A stretch of DNA of 64,000 nt from Dacryopinax spathularia (GCA_037974965.1 JBBPFI010000002.1:2418001-2482000), one strand, 5' to 3'. Positions 32,937-45,673 are shown, counted from the stretch's first letter. Notes: generated from the sequence alone by a model not told the origin. Numbers and translations are program-made.

Positions 32937-34505
32937 TGTTGATTGTTCGGGTTGTTTGCGGTTGAATCCAAGTGCCGGGAGCTGGATAGACAGCGGGCGG
33001 TGATGCTTGCTCTGTTGGTTGAGGGGTGAGAAGGACAGCGATCTAAGGGAACCTCACTCTCCCAACGCAGCATATTTATACATCCCTCTCTCAGCCTTGT
33101 CAACACAGGCCAGAGACTCATGAACGGAAACACGATTACTCCACCCGCCCGTTCCCGCCCCCGCTCAACGCCACGCCCAGTCAACCAACCCCGTCCGCGT
33201 CGCGCATGTTCCGCACCGCCCGCCGCCCTTCCCCCTCCCGCTAGCCAATCACAGCTCGCCCATTTGGACCCACCAAGCGGGGCATCGCCACCCATGCGGG
33301 AAGGGGACGGGAAGAGCGGGAAATTCGCGCGTTGTGGTTGGCTCGTTTGGGCTTTGGGTGGGATCGCCTGTGAGTGCGTAAAGCGGGAACGCTGACTCGT
33401 CCAGCGCTCTCTCTTGCCTCTCCTGGCTCGGGTTTGTCACGTCCATAGCAAAAAGGCGAAAAATAGACCACCTGTGCGGTCCCTCCCAATTCGCTCCCTC
33501 TCTGTAAAGCCAATTGTCCAGCATCTCACCAACCCAACCCCTCTTCCAGGCCCGGCCCACTTACGCCCATCATCTCCTTAGACTCCGCCCTTCCTCACCC
33601 GATGCGTGCGGCTACGTACTTACTGTACTGTACTAGTACTAGTTCATGATAGGCCGGGTTCTGGCCAGGATCTGATCCCGCGGCGCGGGCTAGCCCCGCT
33701 AGTGGGTTACGAGAGATAGTCCGAGCGGGAGGTGCACCCCTCTCGGAGATCAGCTGACCCGTCCGGAGGTCGGCCCGAGCTGGCTGACCGGAGGTTGAGA
33801 GGTGCGGGGAAACTACCAGAAGGTGGACCTCGACGACTGTTGTTGGATGTGCGTCATGCTTGATTTTTGCGGGGATTAAGGTGTTTACGTTACTTGGAAG
33901 GAATAGGAGACGGGGTGGAGGGATGACGTCCTCCTCGCTCGTCTTGATGGTCTCGTGACCATCGCACAACCGCCAATACGGCAATACGATGCCCCAAAGC
34001 AAGCTCGGATCGACCGATATACATATAGCAGCTTCATCCCATCGACAATTGGATGGTCTGGTTCATCGCGTTGAATATTACTTTATCGATCCTGTCTGAG
34101 TCTGAGCGGGGGGCGGATGACTTCCCCAATCCAGCTCCCGCTCCTCAGGGTTCTTCATCACCATCACTATTATTGTTAAGGATTTAGACTACCCGCTCCT
34201 TCCCACCATACTTAGCCCGGCAGCGCCCGCTGGACCCGTTCGTAATATCTGAATCGATCGATTGATGATCGATCATCGATCGGTCTTTTTGTGCGCCCGA
34301 TCTGGGGGGAGGTGCGGAGTTGTTGGAGGATAGGGATAAGGGGGAACAACTGGCGGTTGGTAGCGGTAGTGCGTTAGTAGTTCGTCTAGTTAGGTTAGTA
34401 TACGATACATAATTACAAGATTACAAGATCGCCCATGATCTTTTTAAGATACAACTAAAGAACATTCGTCCAGATCGCTCAAACATCTCCTCTCAAATAT
34501 GGGAT
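32937..34505. other. Long intergenic region, Dre2 to PMS1
   Basis: 1569 bases. The first 300 hold a C-rich promoter-like stretch for Dre2. No convincing gene is present; frames are short and biased. A GC-rich self-complementary stretch spans about 33730-33810, and a GATC-rich palindrome lies at 34255-34283. Confidence 0.45.
34255..34283. repeat. GATC-rich palindrome
   Basis: A perfect 14-base palindrome (GATGATCGATCATC, 34264-34277) is embedded in CGATCG flanks, making an almost palindromic 29-base block. It lies downstream of the PMS1 stop. It could form a cruciform or be a binding site; no function is shown. Confidence 0.8.
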
Positions 34506-37500
34506 CTAGGCCGCGAACGTCCTCCAATCGACCCCCGGCTTCTTCCGCATCCGTTTGACGTAGTCTGGCAGGCTGAGGAGATGACGCATTGTTGGACGGC
34601 CATGTGGGCAGTTCCAGGGTTGGTCCATTGTTCCCATGTGTTTTATGACCTGCCGCAGCTAGCGTTAGCCCAGTCCTTGCAACGCTCGCAGAACACAACG
34701 AGCAGAATGGGGCTAGGAAGGAAGCAAGAGGCGAGAAGGAAGAAGGAAGAAGGAAGGAGGTGGGAAGTAGAAAGTAGGAGGAGGAGACGTACGTTCGTCA
34801 TCTGCTGCCTCGTCAACGCCTTCCCAATCATAACACTCCGCCTACAAGCCCGCATCGCAAACATCGCCCTCGCCTTCGAGCACCTAACCATCCGGCCAGG
34901 CGGCGCATCCTGCATCAAATGCAGCAGTTCCTCAAGGTCTTTCATATCGAACACGGTCTCTTTACTGATCGGCTGGGCGGTCAGGCGGAGTCGGCTTTGT
35001 CTTTCCGTGGGGGATTCGTCTGGCGATGCAGCGGAGGTTTGAGGGGTGGGCTCGACTTCTTCGACTTCGAAGCCGTTTTCGCGCAGGATGTGCAGGTTTT
35101 CGAGGGCGATTAGTTCGTCTGCCGGGGTCAACTCCAGTGGACGGGGTCTGTATTGCGCGTCAGTCTTCCGTCTTGCCTGAAGCACACATCACGAAGACTT
35201 ACCGGAAGAGGCTCTGCGACTGGATCCTCGTCGTCTGCTGCAGCGTCTCAAAATTATACTTCTCGTCCGCCGCATGCTGGTCAACGATGAACAGCTCATC
35301 ATACTCTTTTTGCCCTTCCTCGGCCTTCCGAAGCCGTACTATGATGAACCCGAGGTTAAACTGGCCCAGGATCTCCATCCGTTCAAAGTCGGATTTGGTG
35401 ATGACGCGAGAGAGGGTCGCTTCCGCTTGTTCGGCGCTATCGACTTTGAGACCGGCGGAGGTGATGCTTTTGTCGGCTGAGGAAGCTGGTTCTTTGGAAG
35501 AGGCGGATTTGCTGGCCAGGGAAGTCCATTTGGAGCGGATGCGGTCCATGTCGACTGATAGAACGCCTTTGCTTGTCGCACGATCCCGAAGGATCTCGAC
35601 GGTGCCGGCCTCTTTGCCATTGATTGCGTGATCCTTACTTGCTGCGACCTTGTCTGCCACAATCGGGGCACCGTCCATTATTTCTTCTTCCTGTGTGAGA
35701 TCGATCAGGCCAGCGGGGGCAGTCTCATTCTCGATTGGTTGTTCCTGCACCGCTTCGAAGCTACTGTCGCTGGGGTCGTTCTCCAAGACTTGTACATCGT
35801 CTCCTTCGACCTCGCCGTTCTCATACGTATGATCATCCTGATCTTCCGAGGTGACCGCAGGCGACTGAGATCCTCCACTCGCAAATCGCTGCAGTCTTTC
35901 TTGGAACTGCGACACCGAGAGTTGACTGCTTCCATTTTGGGTGACCTTCCGCCGTTTAGTTGCAGGTTCTTTCGTTGGAGAAGGTGGCTCGCGTGATAGC
36001 TGCGTCCTTGACAGTCCAAGCTGCGGCAGCGGGGCTGATTTGGGTCTTAGCGGGGAGTTGAGGTAGCCAGAGGATGATGATGGACCAACTCGATCTTCAG
36101 AGACGGGTGATGGTCGCCGTGCAGATTCTGTGTCGAGTCCCGCCATGTCGTAGTTCAGAGCTGAACTAGGCGCGCCATTTTCCTGCTCTGCAACCGTCTG
36201 AGAGTTTTGCGCTGCAGTGTCCTCCAGAGATTCGGCTTGATTCACCTTGTCGCTTTCAACATGGTCCCCAGCCGCTGGCTCGACACCCAGCTCCAGACTC
36301 TCGGCACTTCCGGGTGGGATGACACCTGATTCGCCAGCGGAGCTGCTCTGGGATGGCTCGGCGATTTTATCGACTCCAGACGATCGAGTACTGCTGCGTC
36401 TCGTAGCAGACTTTGAAGCAGCAGCTGTTGGCCAGGTTGTCGCTCGCTCTCCCAATCTCTTTGGCTGCGCCGAAGCACGCGCTCGACCTAACAGTGTCGA
36501 GAGCTGCATAGGAGGTTCATCAGGTTCGTTGTCATCCTCCAATTGGTCCTCTTCTTCCATGTCCTCGTCGAGTATTCCGCCAGAGTTGGAAGCGCCAGAG
36601 TTCTGGCGAGAAGCGCCGCCATTGACGGCGAATGTGGAGCGAGTGGGTTGCCACAGGCCTTCTAGAGCAGTCTGGTGATGGTCGGCGGGTTAGTCATACT
36701 CATGTCGGCGAACGAAAGGCCCACCTTCAAGGCAACGATGATGTTCTCCTCATTATGAAGCAAAATACTACGTTTGTCAGGACTGACGTTTACGTCATAC
36801 GCATCTATCACAATGTGTGAGCGAATGAGCACCAGCAGCGAAACATGTACGTACTAGTCGGCAATGTAAGATCCAACACCCACATCCCATGCCCCTGCAC
36901 GCAAAACGAATGCCAAACTTCCGCAATAGCCTTCGTGACCTTCGGCAAATTACAAGGTCTAGAATTCAAGAACAAGAACTGTCGATCCGCAGCAGTACGA
37001 GACGACGCAAAAGTTGGCAGGCTGGCAACGCCTTGACAGCGGACGGTGGTTGAGAATGATGTAAGGCCGGAACGCTTTAGCATTGAGGGCTCGGCTTCCA
37101 CTTCCAGCTCGAGGTCGACGTCGACTAGCTGATCGAGGACTTTGCGGCCCCAGAGGTTGGCGATGTTGTTCCTAAGGTTCGGGGTGCCGTCCGTTCGGAT
37201 CTGCACGCTCTTCTTCCTGCAAGGAGGATGCTCAGCAACACTTCAGCAATCGTGCAAGAAGAGAGGGACATACCCGCCTTCCGGTTGATTGGACACGGTG
37301 AGGCGCACGCCAGGCGGCTTCGAGCAGGGTACCATAGCGTACGCTGTCAAGAGTGCAACGGCCTTCGAATGCTCACGCTTGACATTCCTGGTCAACTCCG
37401 CCCTCCTCACGGGAAGGGGCGCGAACAGGTTGGTGACCGTGACAGTTGTCCCTCTCTGCACGCAAAGTCAGACACTCCACCTTAGGAATCCAACTGCGCG

Positions 37501-38041
37501 CACCTGTCGAGCGACCTTGGTACTCGAGCTCGCCAGCTTGCCTGTCCTGTCGAACTCTAGGACCGTACCCATTGGCGCTTCGTCCTCCGTTGCAGTGGTC
37601 ATCGTTACGCTCTCGGCCAATGCACATAAGGAGGAGATAGCTTCCCCGCGGAAGCCGAAACTCGTGACTGATTCCAAGTCCGCGTAGGAGGCGAGCTTGG
37701 AGGTATGATGCTTGAGCCCTTCTCTTTGGTCAGCTGGGAGAACCAAAGGAGCCAGAGTGCCGAAGACGTACCGATAGACTCATAATCGGCGGGCTTGATC
37801 CCAGAGCCATTATCTATTACCTCGACAGACTTCAAGCCATAGTCCTTGAACCGGACCTCTATACTCCCATCAGGCTTTGATGGCGCAGGTAGTGCTGAAG
37901 AGGCTCACCGATACTCGTCGCTCCTGCATCAAGACTGTTCTCGACAAGCTCCTTCACTGCTGTGTGGAGGTCGACGACTACTTGGCCGGAGGTGATTTTG
38001 TGCACTGAGTGCTGGGGTATCGCTTTGATTTGTGAAGCCAT
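34506..38041 (-). CDS. PMS1: DNA mismatch repair protein PMS1 (MutL homologue)
   Basis: Partner of MLH1 in MutL-alpha; nicks DNA during mismatch repair. The N-terminal GHKL ATPase shows '[14 protein letters not shown]', '[16 protein letters not shown]' and '[15 protein letters not shown]', then the transducer ('[18 protein letters not shown]', 'FLFLNSRPC', '[12 protein letters not shown]'). A long Ser/Glu-rich linker (about 36600-35500) follows. The C-terminal endonuclease motif is complete: '[13 protein letters not shown]' (D-Q-H-A-x2-E-x4-E), with '[12 protein letters not shown]' and '[13 protein letters not shown]' zinc-site blocks. At least eight exons; the first is 37909-38041. The stop is at 34506-34508. 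Confidence 0.95.
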
Positions 38042-38451
38042 GGTGGATCATGTTTGTTGCAGCATGTTGGTGTGTGAAGGTGTGCGAGCCGACGTGTGAG
38101 TCGGATGCTTGAACGCGTCGCGCTGAGCAGTCACGCGTACATTGCGGCGATGACTTCGAGGATCGCATCTGTGTCTCACAACGATTGAGAGTGGTACGCA
38201 TATTCCGATACTTCAGATGATTCATAAGAAGAGCTACTATATACAGGAAACGTAGCGCATTCCACAACATAAGCGGGCATGAACTATCGGCAAGTCAATA
38301 AACAGGCGTTCAAGTGGTATACATGCCGTTTCACAGGTCTGGTAAGCAAACAGGCCTGAGAAATAGCATAGGCAGGCCGGTGAGAGGGTGAGAGGGTGGG
38401 AGGTGGGGGGAACAGTGCACAACAATTGGTTCACGGCTAGATCATAGGGAG
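38042..38451. other. Intergenic, PMS1 promoter and VAP 3' end
   Basis: 410 bases with no supported gene. A G-rich stretch lies near 38380-38410. Confidence 0.4.
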
Positions 38452-39790
38452 TCAGAAGAACAGGTAGGTCGTGATGAATACCCCCAGGGCGATCATGATA
38501 ACCACCAGCGGCGGTACGCCTTCCGCCTGGCTTTCCACAAACTTGGTCTGCTCGCTTGGCCGCGTGTCCTCCTCCGACTCCCTGCTCCTGTGACCGCGCT
38601 TCCGCAGACCGACATTTGGCATCGCCGGGTCGGTGTAGGATGCGAGCATGGCCCGTAGACGCTCGATCTCTGCCTGTGCATCCGCATACTTGGCGAGAAG
38701 GTCGTTATCCGGGGCCCTGGGCGCCGGCGATGACTGTACAACAGGCGCTTGTACCGGAACTGGCTCGTGCGGGCGGTACGAGGACGCTGCTTGGACCTCG
38801 ACGGGGCGAGCTGGCTCAGGTGGTGGAGCTGCAAGCACCGGAGGCGCTGGTGCAGGTACCGGCTCCGGTTCAGGTTCGGGCTCGGGCTCCTCAACCGGAG
38901 GCGGGACGAAGGATGTCTGGGTGACTTCCTCCCTCGCTTGATTGAAGCTCTCATCGGCTGGCTCCTCGGGCACCGGTGCAACCACGGGCACGGGATAGTT
39001 GTGCTCCGGTTCGAGGACTGCAGCGTGCCCGTTGGTGTATGTACGCTCGGTGACGCTGTGGAATGTTTGTTGCAATGTCTGCAAACCGCGTGAGCGCCTA
39101 TCGAGAGCAAACACATGGGCTGGACGTACGGAGTCCACGCTGTTTATCTGGCCTGGATGCTCCGGCTCTTCTGGGATACCATCACCCTCCGGTGGCAGAT
39201 ACGCAACCCTGATCTTTTGTTGATGGATACCATTCTCGCCTGGCGTCTTCTCCGCAACAGCCCACTACTGCGCCGTTAGAGCGGACACAAGAGGCAGCCG
39301 CATGGCAGCACTCACCAATTCGCTGAGGCTGCCCTGCTCGCGCTCAGGAGTGATGAAGGTGGTCTGCACGAGGAACTTGTCCTTGCACTTGACATTCAGA
39401 GGAGGATCCTCCTTCATAGGCTGGAGAAGCACTGCATATATGCGGTCATTTCGGAAGCCCAAGAACGGACGAAGCAGAGTCACGCACCAGCAACTTCGCA
39501 CGTATCTCCTGGCTCTATCCTCCCCGAGTTTGGTCGGACACAGTAGAGCTAATAGCCCCATCAGAAGTATCCAGTTGAGGTAGGATATTGCTCACCTTAG
39601 GCGCTGTGGTCTTGACCTTGAATGCGACGGGTTGTGCATTATGGTTTGTAACTTGCAAGGTACGTTTAACGATCTGGTTGAACGGCCCTATCATCGAACA
39701 TTCCAGTCAACAACGTAATACGGCAATAGAATCTCGACCAGACTGACTGTTGAAGCCTAGCTGAGTGCTAGGATTGAGTTCGACGGACAT
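38452..39790 (-). CDS. VAP/Scs2-type ER membrane protein (MSP domain)
   Basis: ER-anchored contact-site protein that binds FFAT motifs through its major-sperm-protein domain. It starts 'MSVELNPSTQLGFN' (39790). MSP blocks follow: 'IVKRTLQVTNHNAQPVAFKV', 'KTTAP', 'LQPMKEDPPLNVKCKDKFLV', 'QTTFITPE' and 'HQQKIRVAYLPPEGDG'. After a long Pro/Glu-rich linker, a short coiled coil ('LLAKYADAQAEIERLRAML') leads to a C-terminal membrane anchor 'VPPLVVIMIALGVFITTYLF'. Several introns interrupt the MSP part. A tail-less paralogue lies just upstream on the same strand. Confidence 0.9.
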
Positions 39791-40141
39791 AGTAGCAGCC
39801 CTAAGTACGTCAAGGGAAGGAGAACGATTTGGTGTCTGACGGTGTTGAGCTCGGGCCACTCACTAAGGAAGTCCGCATCGGATGACGGAGGCTAAGGCGG
39901 GGGGGCCACATACTGAACGGAGGCATTTGCTCAGCCACGTAAGGCTGATTCCGTCATTTCCACGAGGCAGCCGCAGTCCCTGAGTGGAGGTTCGGCGGCT
40001 CGAAAGCGGCCGTGTGCTTTCATCGCGCTTTTGACCACAAAAAGCAACGTCTTATCTCTGTCCGCACACACAACGAATTGTATACGGAAATGCTATCGCT
40101 GCTTTGCACTGGCTGCATATGAAACTAGTCTGGCCGAATTC
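39791..40141. other. Intergenic between the two MSP-domain genes
   Basis: 351 bases. No gene seen; it should contain the promoter of the VAP gene and the 3' end of its paralogue. Confidence 0.4.
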
Positions 40142-40884
40142 TCACTCCGACATGGTCTTCCTGCCGAACAAGATCCGTCCTATGCTCTTCACGGTCCCAA
40201 ATCGGACGGAGGAATACTCCGGATTTTGTGCCGTTCTTCTGCTGCCTCGGAACACCCCTATAAATTGTCGAAGCCACGTCTCTCCAAACCATCGGTCTTC
40301 GCGTGGAAGATACACGACGCGGATCTTCTGTTGGTAAACAAGGCGCTGCCCAGGACTTGCTTTGATGTCGTTCCACTGGGTACAACTCAGCCTCGGAATT
40401 GGACCAGACTAGCGCCCAGCACGCACCAGCTCCTCAATGAAATCCCCTTCATCTTCCTGCTCGATTTCTGTGGTCTCAATCAAGAACTTGTCTCTGCATC
40501 GCACTCCTGCCGGAAGATCTTCATCAAATGGCAGCATGCGGACTAACTATGATCGGCAGATGACTCGCCGAATGAATTGACTGGACTTACCGGCAACCTC
40601 TCTGAACTTCCCTCGTTCTATTCTGCCGTAATTTGGTCGAACGGTATACCTCTGTGATTCGCCTCAGCACAAATTCATTTGGTTCAACGAAATGGCTCGT
40701 ACGAAAGGCGCCGTCGTCTTGACCTTGAATGCCAGCGGCACATCACCTAAATTGATGATGCGCAGTGTTCGGAGCATGGGTCGGTCCAGCGGATCTATGC
40801 GGTGCTCTTGAGATGCAAATGGTTTCCCGGAGAAGTGCGCCTACGAGGAAAGCCCAACACTTCAGGCTCAATCCCGACTGACAT
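40142..40884 (-). CDS. Soluble MSP-domain protein, VAP paralogue without membrane tail
   Basis: Reads collinearly with the neighbouring VAP gene: 'MSVGIEPEVLGF' (start 40884), 'PMLRTLRIINLGDVPLAFKV' then 'KTTAPF', 'MLPFDEDLPAGVRCRDKFLI' then 'ETTEIE', and 'YQQKIRVVYLPREDRW'. The frame then continues about 45 residues ('FGRKTMSE' end, stop at 40142-40144) with no coiled coil and no membrane helix. At least three introns are needed; joins between 40400 and 40700 were not fixed. Likely a tandem duplicate that lost the anchor. It could be a gene, or an ageing copy: nothing I see breaks the frame. Confidence 0.65.
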
Positions 40885-41172
40885 GGTCTGACTGCGTTGA
40901 TGGACTGTCGCCAATAGGCGCCATCGCTGCTGGAATTTGCGACCAGCGGGTACAAACGGGTGATCAGAACGAGTTGGAAGATGTTCCGCTGTTGTCTGAC
41001 GTGGCTATGCTGAGCGTGTTATGGGACTGGTGGACACCATGCGTTGCTGGCAGATGGGCGGAATTCCTGTGCCTGGTGTGGTGCGTTCTTATCACGCTAA
41101 CCATGGGTAGATAAACGCCTTTTCACCCCATCCCCTCTCCTCTCTCACACGACCTCGACCCCCACCGCGACC

Positions 41173-43177
41173 ATGTCGATCCCGCTGAATCACCTCCCTT
41201 CAAACGGCAGTCTGAAAGACACCGAAAATGGCGCCAACGGGAGCGAGAAAGCTGCAAAAAAGGGCATACATTTGCCGCCGGGTCTCATTCAGGTCCAGCC
41301 CAGTCATGGCAACCTCATGTTGGAGGACGGCGAGCAGGACGAAAATGTGGATTTCGCGGAGACGACGGTGCTCAAACGAGGCCTGAAGCAGAGGCACATC
41401 CAGATGATCGCCCTTGCCGGCACAATTGGCACGGTGCGTGATGTAGCTATTTCCGGCGTCAACATCTAACAATTTCCTACAGGGTCTTTTCCTTGGCTCT
41501 GGAGGTGCGATCACTTCGGGAGGTCCGGCTGGGGCTTTCATGGGTTATCTGTTCGTCGGCATCCTCGTTTCCGGCGTGGTCATCTCAATCGCCGAGATGA
41601 GCGCCCTCGTTCCGCTCTCTGGCGGTATCGTTCGACACGCGCATTATTTCTTCGACCCCGCACTCTCGTTCGCCCAAGGATGGAACACAGTGTACTCCAC
41701 CCTCATTACCCTTCCAGCTGGTACGTTATTCGAATCCGTGTCTCTATGAGCGCATTTAGTAACATTTCTGGCAGAAATTACTGCCGCGGCCGTCATCATT
41801 GATTTCTGGACGACGAAAGTCAGCAATGCCGTCTGGATCACAGTACTCGGTGCACTGCTCTTCATCTCCAACCTTTTCTTCGTCCGTGTTTACGGAGAGC
41901 TCGAGTTCACCTTTGCAACCCTGAAGATCATGCTCATTATTGGCCTGATTATCATGGTCCGTCATCCGTCCTTGACTCTTTAGGTTATATGTTGTGCTCA
42001 TGATTATATGCGCAGGGTCTCGTTGTCGACCTCGGCGGTGGACCAGACCACACCCGTATCGGCTTCTACTACTGGCAAAACCCCGGCCCCTTCGTCCAGT
42101 ACCTCAACATCCCCGGCTCGCTCGGCCAGTTCCTCGGATTCTGGGCAACGTTCTCCAACGCCGCCTACGCCTACTCCGGTGTTGAAGGCATCTCCGTCGC
42201 AGCGGCAGAAACGCACAACCCTCGCCAAGCGATCCCGAAGGCTGCGAAGCGGATCTTTTTCCGTGTGCTGCTGTTTTATGTTATCTCGATCTTGATCGTT
42301 ACGATGATCGTGCCCTCGAACGATCCGGATCTGCTTAATGCTACTGGGCCCGGTGCGGCGGCCTCGCCTTTCGTCATCGCTGCGAGCCGAGCCGGCATCA
42401 ACGTTCTCCCGCATATCATCAATGCGGTGGTCTTGACTTCAGCTTGGTCTGCCGGCAACTCAGGTGGGATCTCATCTCTCCTACGTCTAGAGCGATAACT
42501 ATGCTAATAATGAGCTGCCAATGATAGGAATGCTTACCGGATCTCGTGCTCTGTACGGTCTGGCTATCGAAGGCCACGCACCATTCTTCTTCAAATACGT
42601 CAACCGATTCGGCGTCCCCTACGTCGCCGTCTGCAGCATCGGCGTCTTCCTCGCCCTCGCCTACATGTCCGTCTCAAGCGGTGCCTCGACCGTCTTCAGC
42701 TGGTTCCAAGATCTAGTCGGTTCCGCAGCCCTGATCCTCTGGATCGTCATCTCCATGGTCTATCTCCGGTTCTACTACGGCTGCAAGGCACAAGGCATTG
42801 ACAGGCATACTGAGCTCCCGTGGGCGGGACCGTTCCAGCCTTATGCGGCTTGGATGTCGGCGATCATGTTCGCCATCATCCTGCTCACGGGCGGCTTTTC
42901 GGTATTCATCAAGGGACACTGGGACCCACAAGGCTTCGTCGGAGCGTACTTCAACATCCCTCTCATCCTCGTAGGCATCCACTCTCAACCTAGCTGTGTA
43001 TGCAAGCTAACTCCGCGCTAGATCCTATACTTCGCCTACAAGTTTGCGAAGAGAACCAGCCTGGTCTCGCTCCAGGAGATGCCGATTAGGGACTTCATCC
43101 AGATCTACAGGAACAACCCGGAGGTGCCTGATCCGCCTCTGAAGGGCTGGGCGAGGCTGGGCTTCTTGTGGTCGTGA
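41173..43177 (+). CDS. Amino-acid permease (APC superfamily, fungal AAT/YAT type) A
   Basis: Plasma-membrane amino-acid/H+ symporter. A hydrophilic start is followed by the family entry motif 'LKRGLKQRHIQMIALAGTIG' then 'TGLFLGSGGAI', with 'GGIVRHAHYFFDPALSFAQG', 'FWATFSNAAYAYSGVEGISV', 'LPHIINAVVLTSAWSAGNS', 'SRALYGLAIEGHAP' and the C-terminal 'LPWAGPFQPYAAW'. About 12 hydrophobic helices can be counted. Introns lie near 41435-41481, 41720-41775, 41957-42015, 42463-42528 and 42972-43020. The substrate cannot be named. The paralogue on the other strand is very similar, and the two genes converge. Confidence 0.92.
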
Positions 43178-43777
43178 GTCCTAGTATGTATGTACGCGAC
43201 GTATGATGCGGAAGCATGTACGGTTCTTGGACTGACAACAGACTGGTGCACGATGACGAGCATAATAATATGTATCCTCTCGTTTTAATCCGCATGAGTT
43301 TCACTTCTACCGCGTGAGATGGAATTCCGTAGCAGCTCGTACCTGGCGTCTTTTACTGCGATGTCTATGGTGTAAGTCGAGAACTGCCGACTTCGATGGG
43401 TTGGATGGCAAGGATATACATATTGCGCTCAGCCACGAAGGTGCGAGAGCTGTCAGAGACCTTTGGAATGAGCGAGAGAACGATAGATGTTGTAGGTCAT
43501 GGCGGTGTGACGAAGCTATCCTGTGTGCACGGCCGTTTCTCGTCGTCTTCATGCTCGCAGCTCGCAATCAAGGTTCACATCCTACCCTTAGAGCCGCCCT
43601 TGGCGCAGGATGCGGAAAATCCAAACCCGACATCAGACACCATGTGCACGAGAGACTCCCCAAAGATAGAAGATTGAATAATTTGCACTACAATATTTGG
43701 AACGCTACAATACACCATCCAGCGCCCTTACAGAATTTGCATCCTCCAGTCTAATCAACCCCACGCGTGTCAACCCT
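43178..43777. other. Intergenic between convergent permeases
   Basis: 600 bases holding both 3' ends. A frame of about 146 codons on the plus strand has unremarkable, Arg/Cys-rich composition and no motif; not called. Confidence 0.4.
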
Positions 43778-45673
43778 TCAGCTCCACAGGAAACCAAGAC
43801 GTTTCCAGCCGCGCAGAGGGGGATCGGGGTGCTCCGGGTTATCCTTATAGATCTGGATGAAGTCCTTGATAGGCATCTCATCGAGACGAACAAGCTTGGT
43901 CTTCCTGGTGAACTTGTACCCGAAGTAGAGGATCTGAAATCGTGTCAGAAAGGCCCGCATATGAGGAAAGCGTCGACGTACCAGGATAAGTGGAATGTTG
44001 AAGTATGCACCAACGAAGCCTTGCGGATCCCAATTGCCCTTGGTAAATACGGAGAAACCGCCCGTAAGCAGGATGATGAAGAACATCACACCGGAGATCC
44101 AGGCGGCGTAGGGTTGGAAGGGACCAGCCCAAGGAAGCTCCGTATGACGATCGATCCCTTGGGCCTTGCAGCCGTAGTAGAACCGCAAGTACACAGTGCA
44201 GATGACAATCCAGAGTACAAGCGCGGCGGAACCGACGAGGTCCTGGAACCAACTGAACACAGTTGAGGCGTTGTCGGACACGGTCATATAAGCAAGGGCA
44301 AGGAACATGCCGATGCTGCAAACCGCGACGTATGGCACACCGAATCGGTTAACCCTCTTGAAAATACCAGGTGCATGACCTTCGATAGCCAAACCGTAGA
44401 GAGCTCGGGAACCGCCGAGCATTCCTGAGTTACCGGATGACCATGCCGAGGTGAGCACGACGGCGTTGATGATGTGGGGGAGAACCTGGATGCCCGCACG
44501 GTTGGCGGCAATGACGAATGGTGAGCGAGCGGCACCTGCACCACCTTTGAGCAGGTTGGGGTCGTTCGATGGAACGATCATGGACACAATGAGGATGGAG
44601 ATGACATAGAAGAGCAACACGCGGAAGAAGATGCGCTTGGCAGCTTTCGGGATGGCGTGACGAGGGTTGCGGGTTTCGGCGGCAGCGACTGAGATACCCT
44701 CGACACCAGAGTATGCGTACGCGGCGTTGGCGAATGTCGTCCAGAAGCCGAGGAATTGTCCCCATGCGCCAGGAATACCGAGGTACTGAACGAAGGGACC
44801 AGGATTCTGCCAGTAGTAGAATCCAATACGAGTGTGATCCGGTCCACCACCAAGGTCAACAACGAGACCCTAGGGAAATCATGTAAGAATAGCCTTCACC
44901 TGCATGACACGGACTTGCCATAATGATGAGTCCAATGATAAGCATAATCTTAAGCATGGCAAAGGTGAACTCGAGTTCTCCGTATACGCGAACGAAGAAC
45001 AGATTGGTGATAAACAAGAGAGCACCAAGAATGGTAATCCAGACGGCATTGTTGACCTTGGTTGTCCAGAAGGTGATAATGACAGCCGCGGCTGTGATTT
45101 CTGGAGAACAGTGTCAGCTATAGAGTAAGCTAGAATGTCTTTCAAACGTACCTGCGGGCAGGGAGATGAGGGTTGAGTAAACCGTGTTCCATCCTTGAGC
45201 GAACGACAAGGCTGGGTCGAAGAAGTAATGGGCGTGCCGTACGATACCGCCGGAGAGAGGAACTAAGGCGCTCATCTCGGCAATGGAGATGACGACCCCG
45301 GCAACGAGAATACCGACGAAAAGGTATCCCATGAAGGCGCCTGCAGGTCCACCCTGGACGATTGCACCACCGGAGCCTAGAAAGAGACCCTGTTACGACA
45401 GATTAACATTAAATTACGGCTTTTGGTGAGAAGACTTACAGTCCCGATCGTCCCAGCGAGCGCGATCATCTGAATGTGACGCTGCTTGAGACCCCGTTTC
45501 AAGTCCTTCTTCTCCTCAAATTCGACGATATCCTCCTCTTCTGGCACATCAACGGCCATATGAAGAGCGGTATGTGTGTGGGTCTTGTGTAGACCCTTCT
45601 CATCCGCAAGCCCACCATCGACATCCTTGTCGGTTGTCCTGGTGGGCGTCTTTTCGACTGGATAGGACGACAT
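43778..45673 (-). CDS. Amino-acid permease (APC superfamily, fungal AAT/YAT type) B
   Basis: Paralogue of the permease at 41173-43177 in inverted orientation. It shares 'LKRGLKQRHIQMIALAGTIG', 'GGIVRHAHYFFDPALSFAQG', 'SRALYGLAIEGHAP', 'LPWAGPFQPYAAW' and the end 'GWKRLGFLWS'. The N-terminal 60 residues differ most ('MSSYPVEKTPTRTTDKDVDG', with a Thr/His stretch). Introns occupy the same places as in copy A, so the duplication involved genomic DNA and not a processed copy. The differing N-termini could give different regulation by ubiquitination or different trafficking; inferred only. Confidence 0.92.

Noticed and set aside
33730-33810. GC-rich self-complementary stretch considered as a tRNA or structured RNA
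   Set aside because: No tRNA arms, T-loop consensus or other recognisable RNA pattern.
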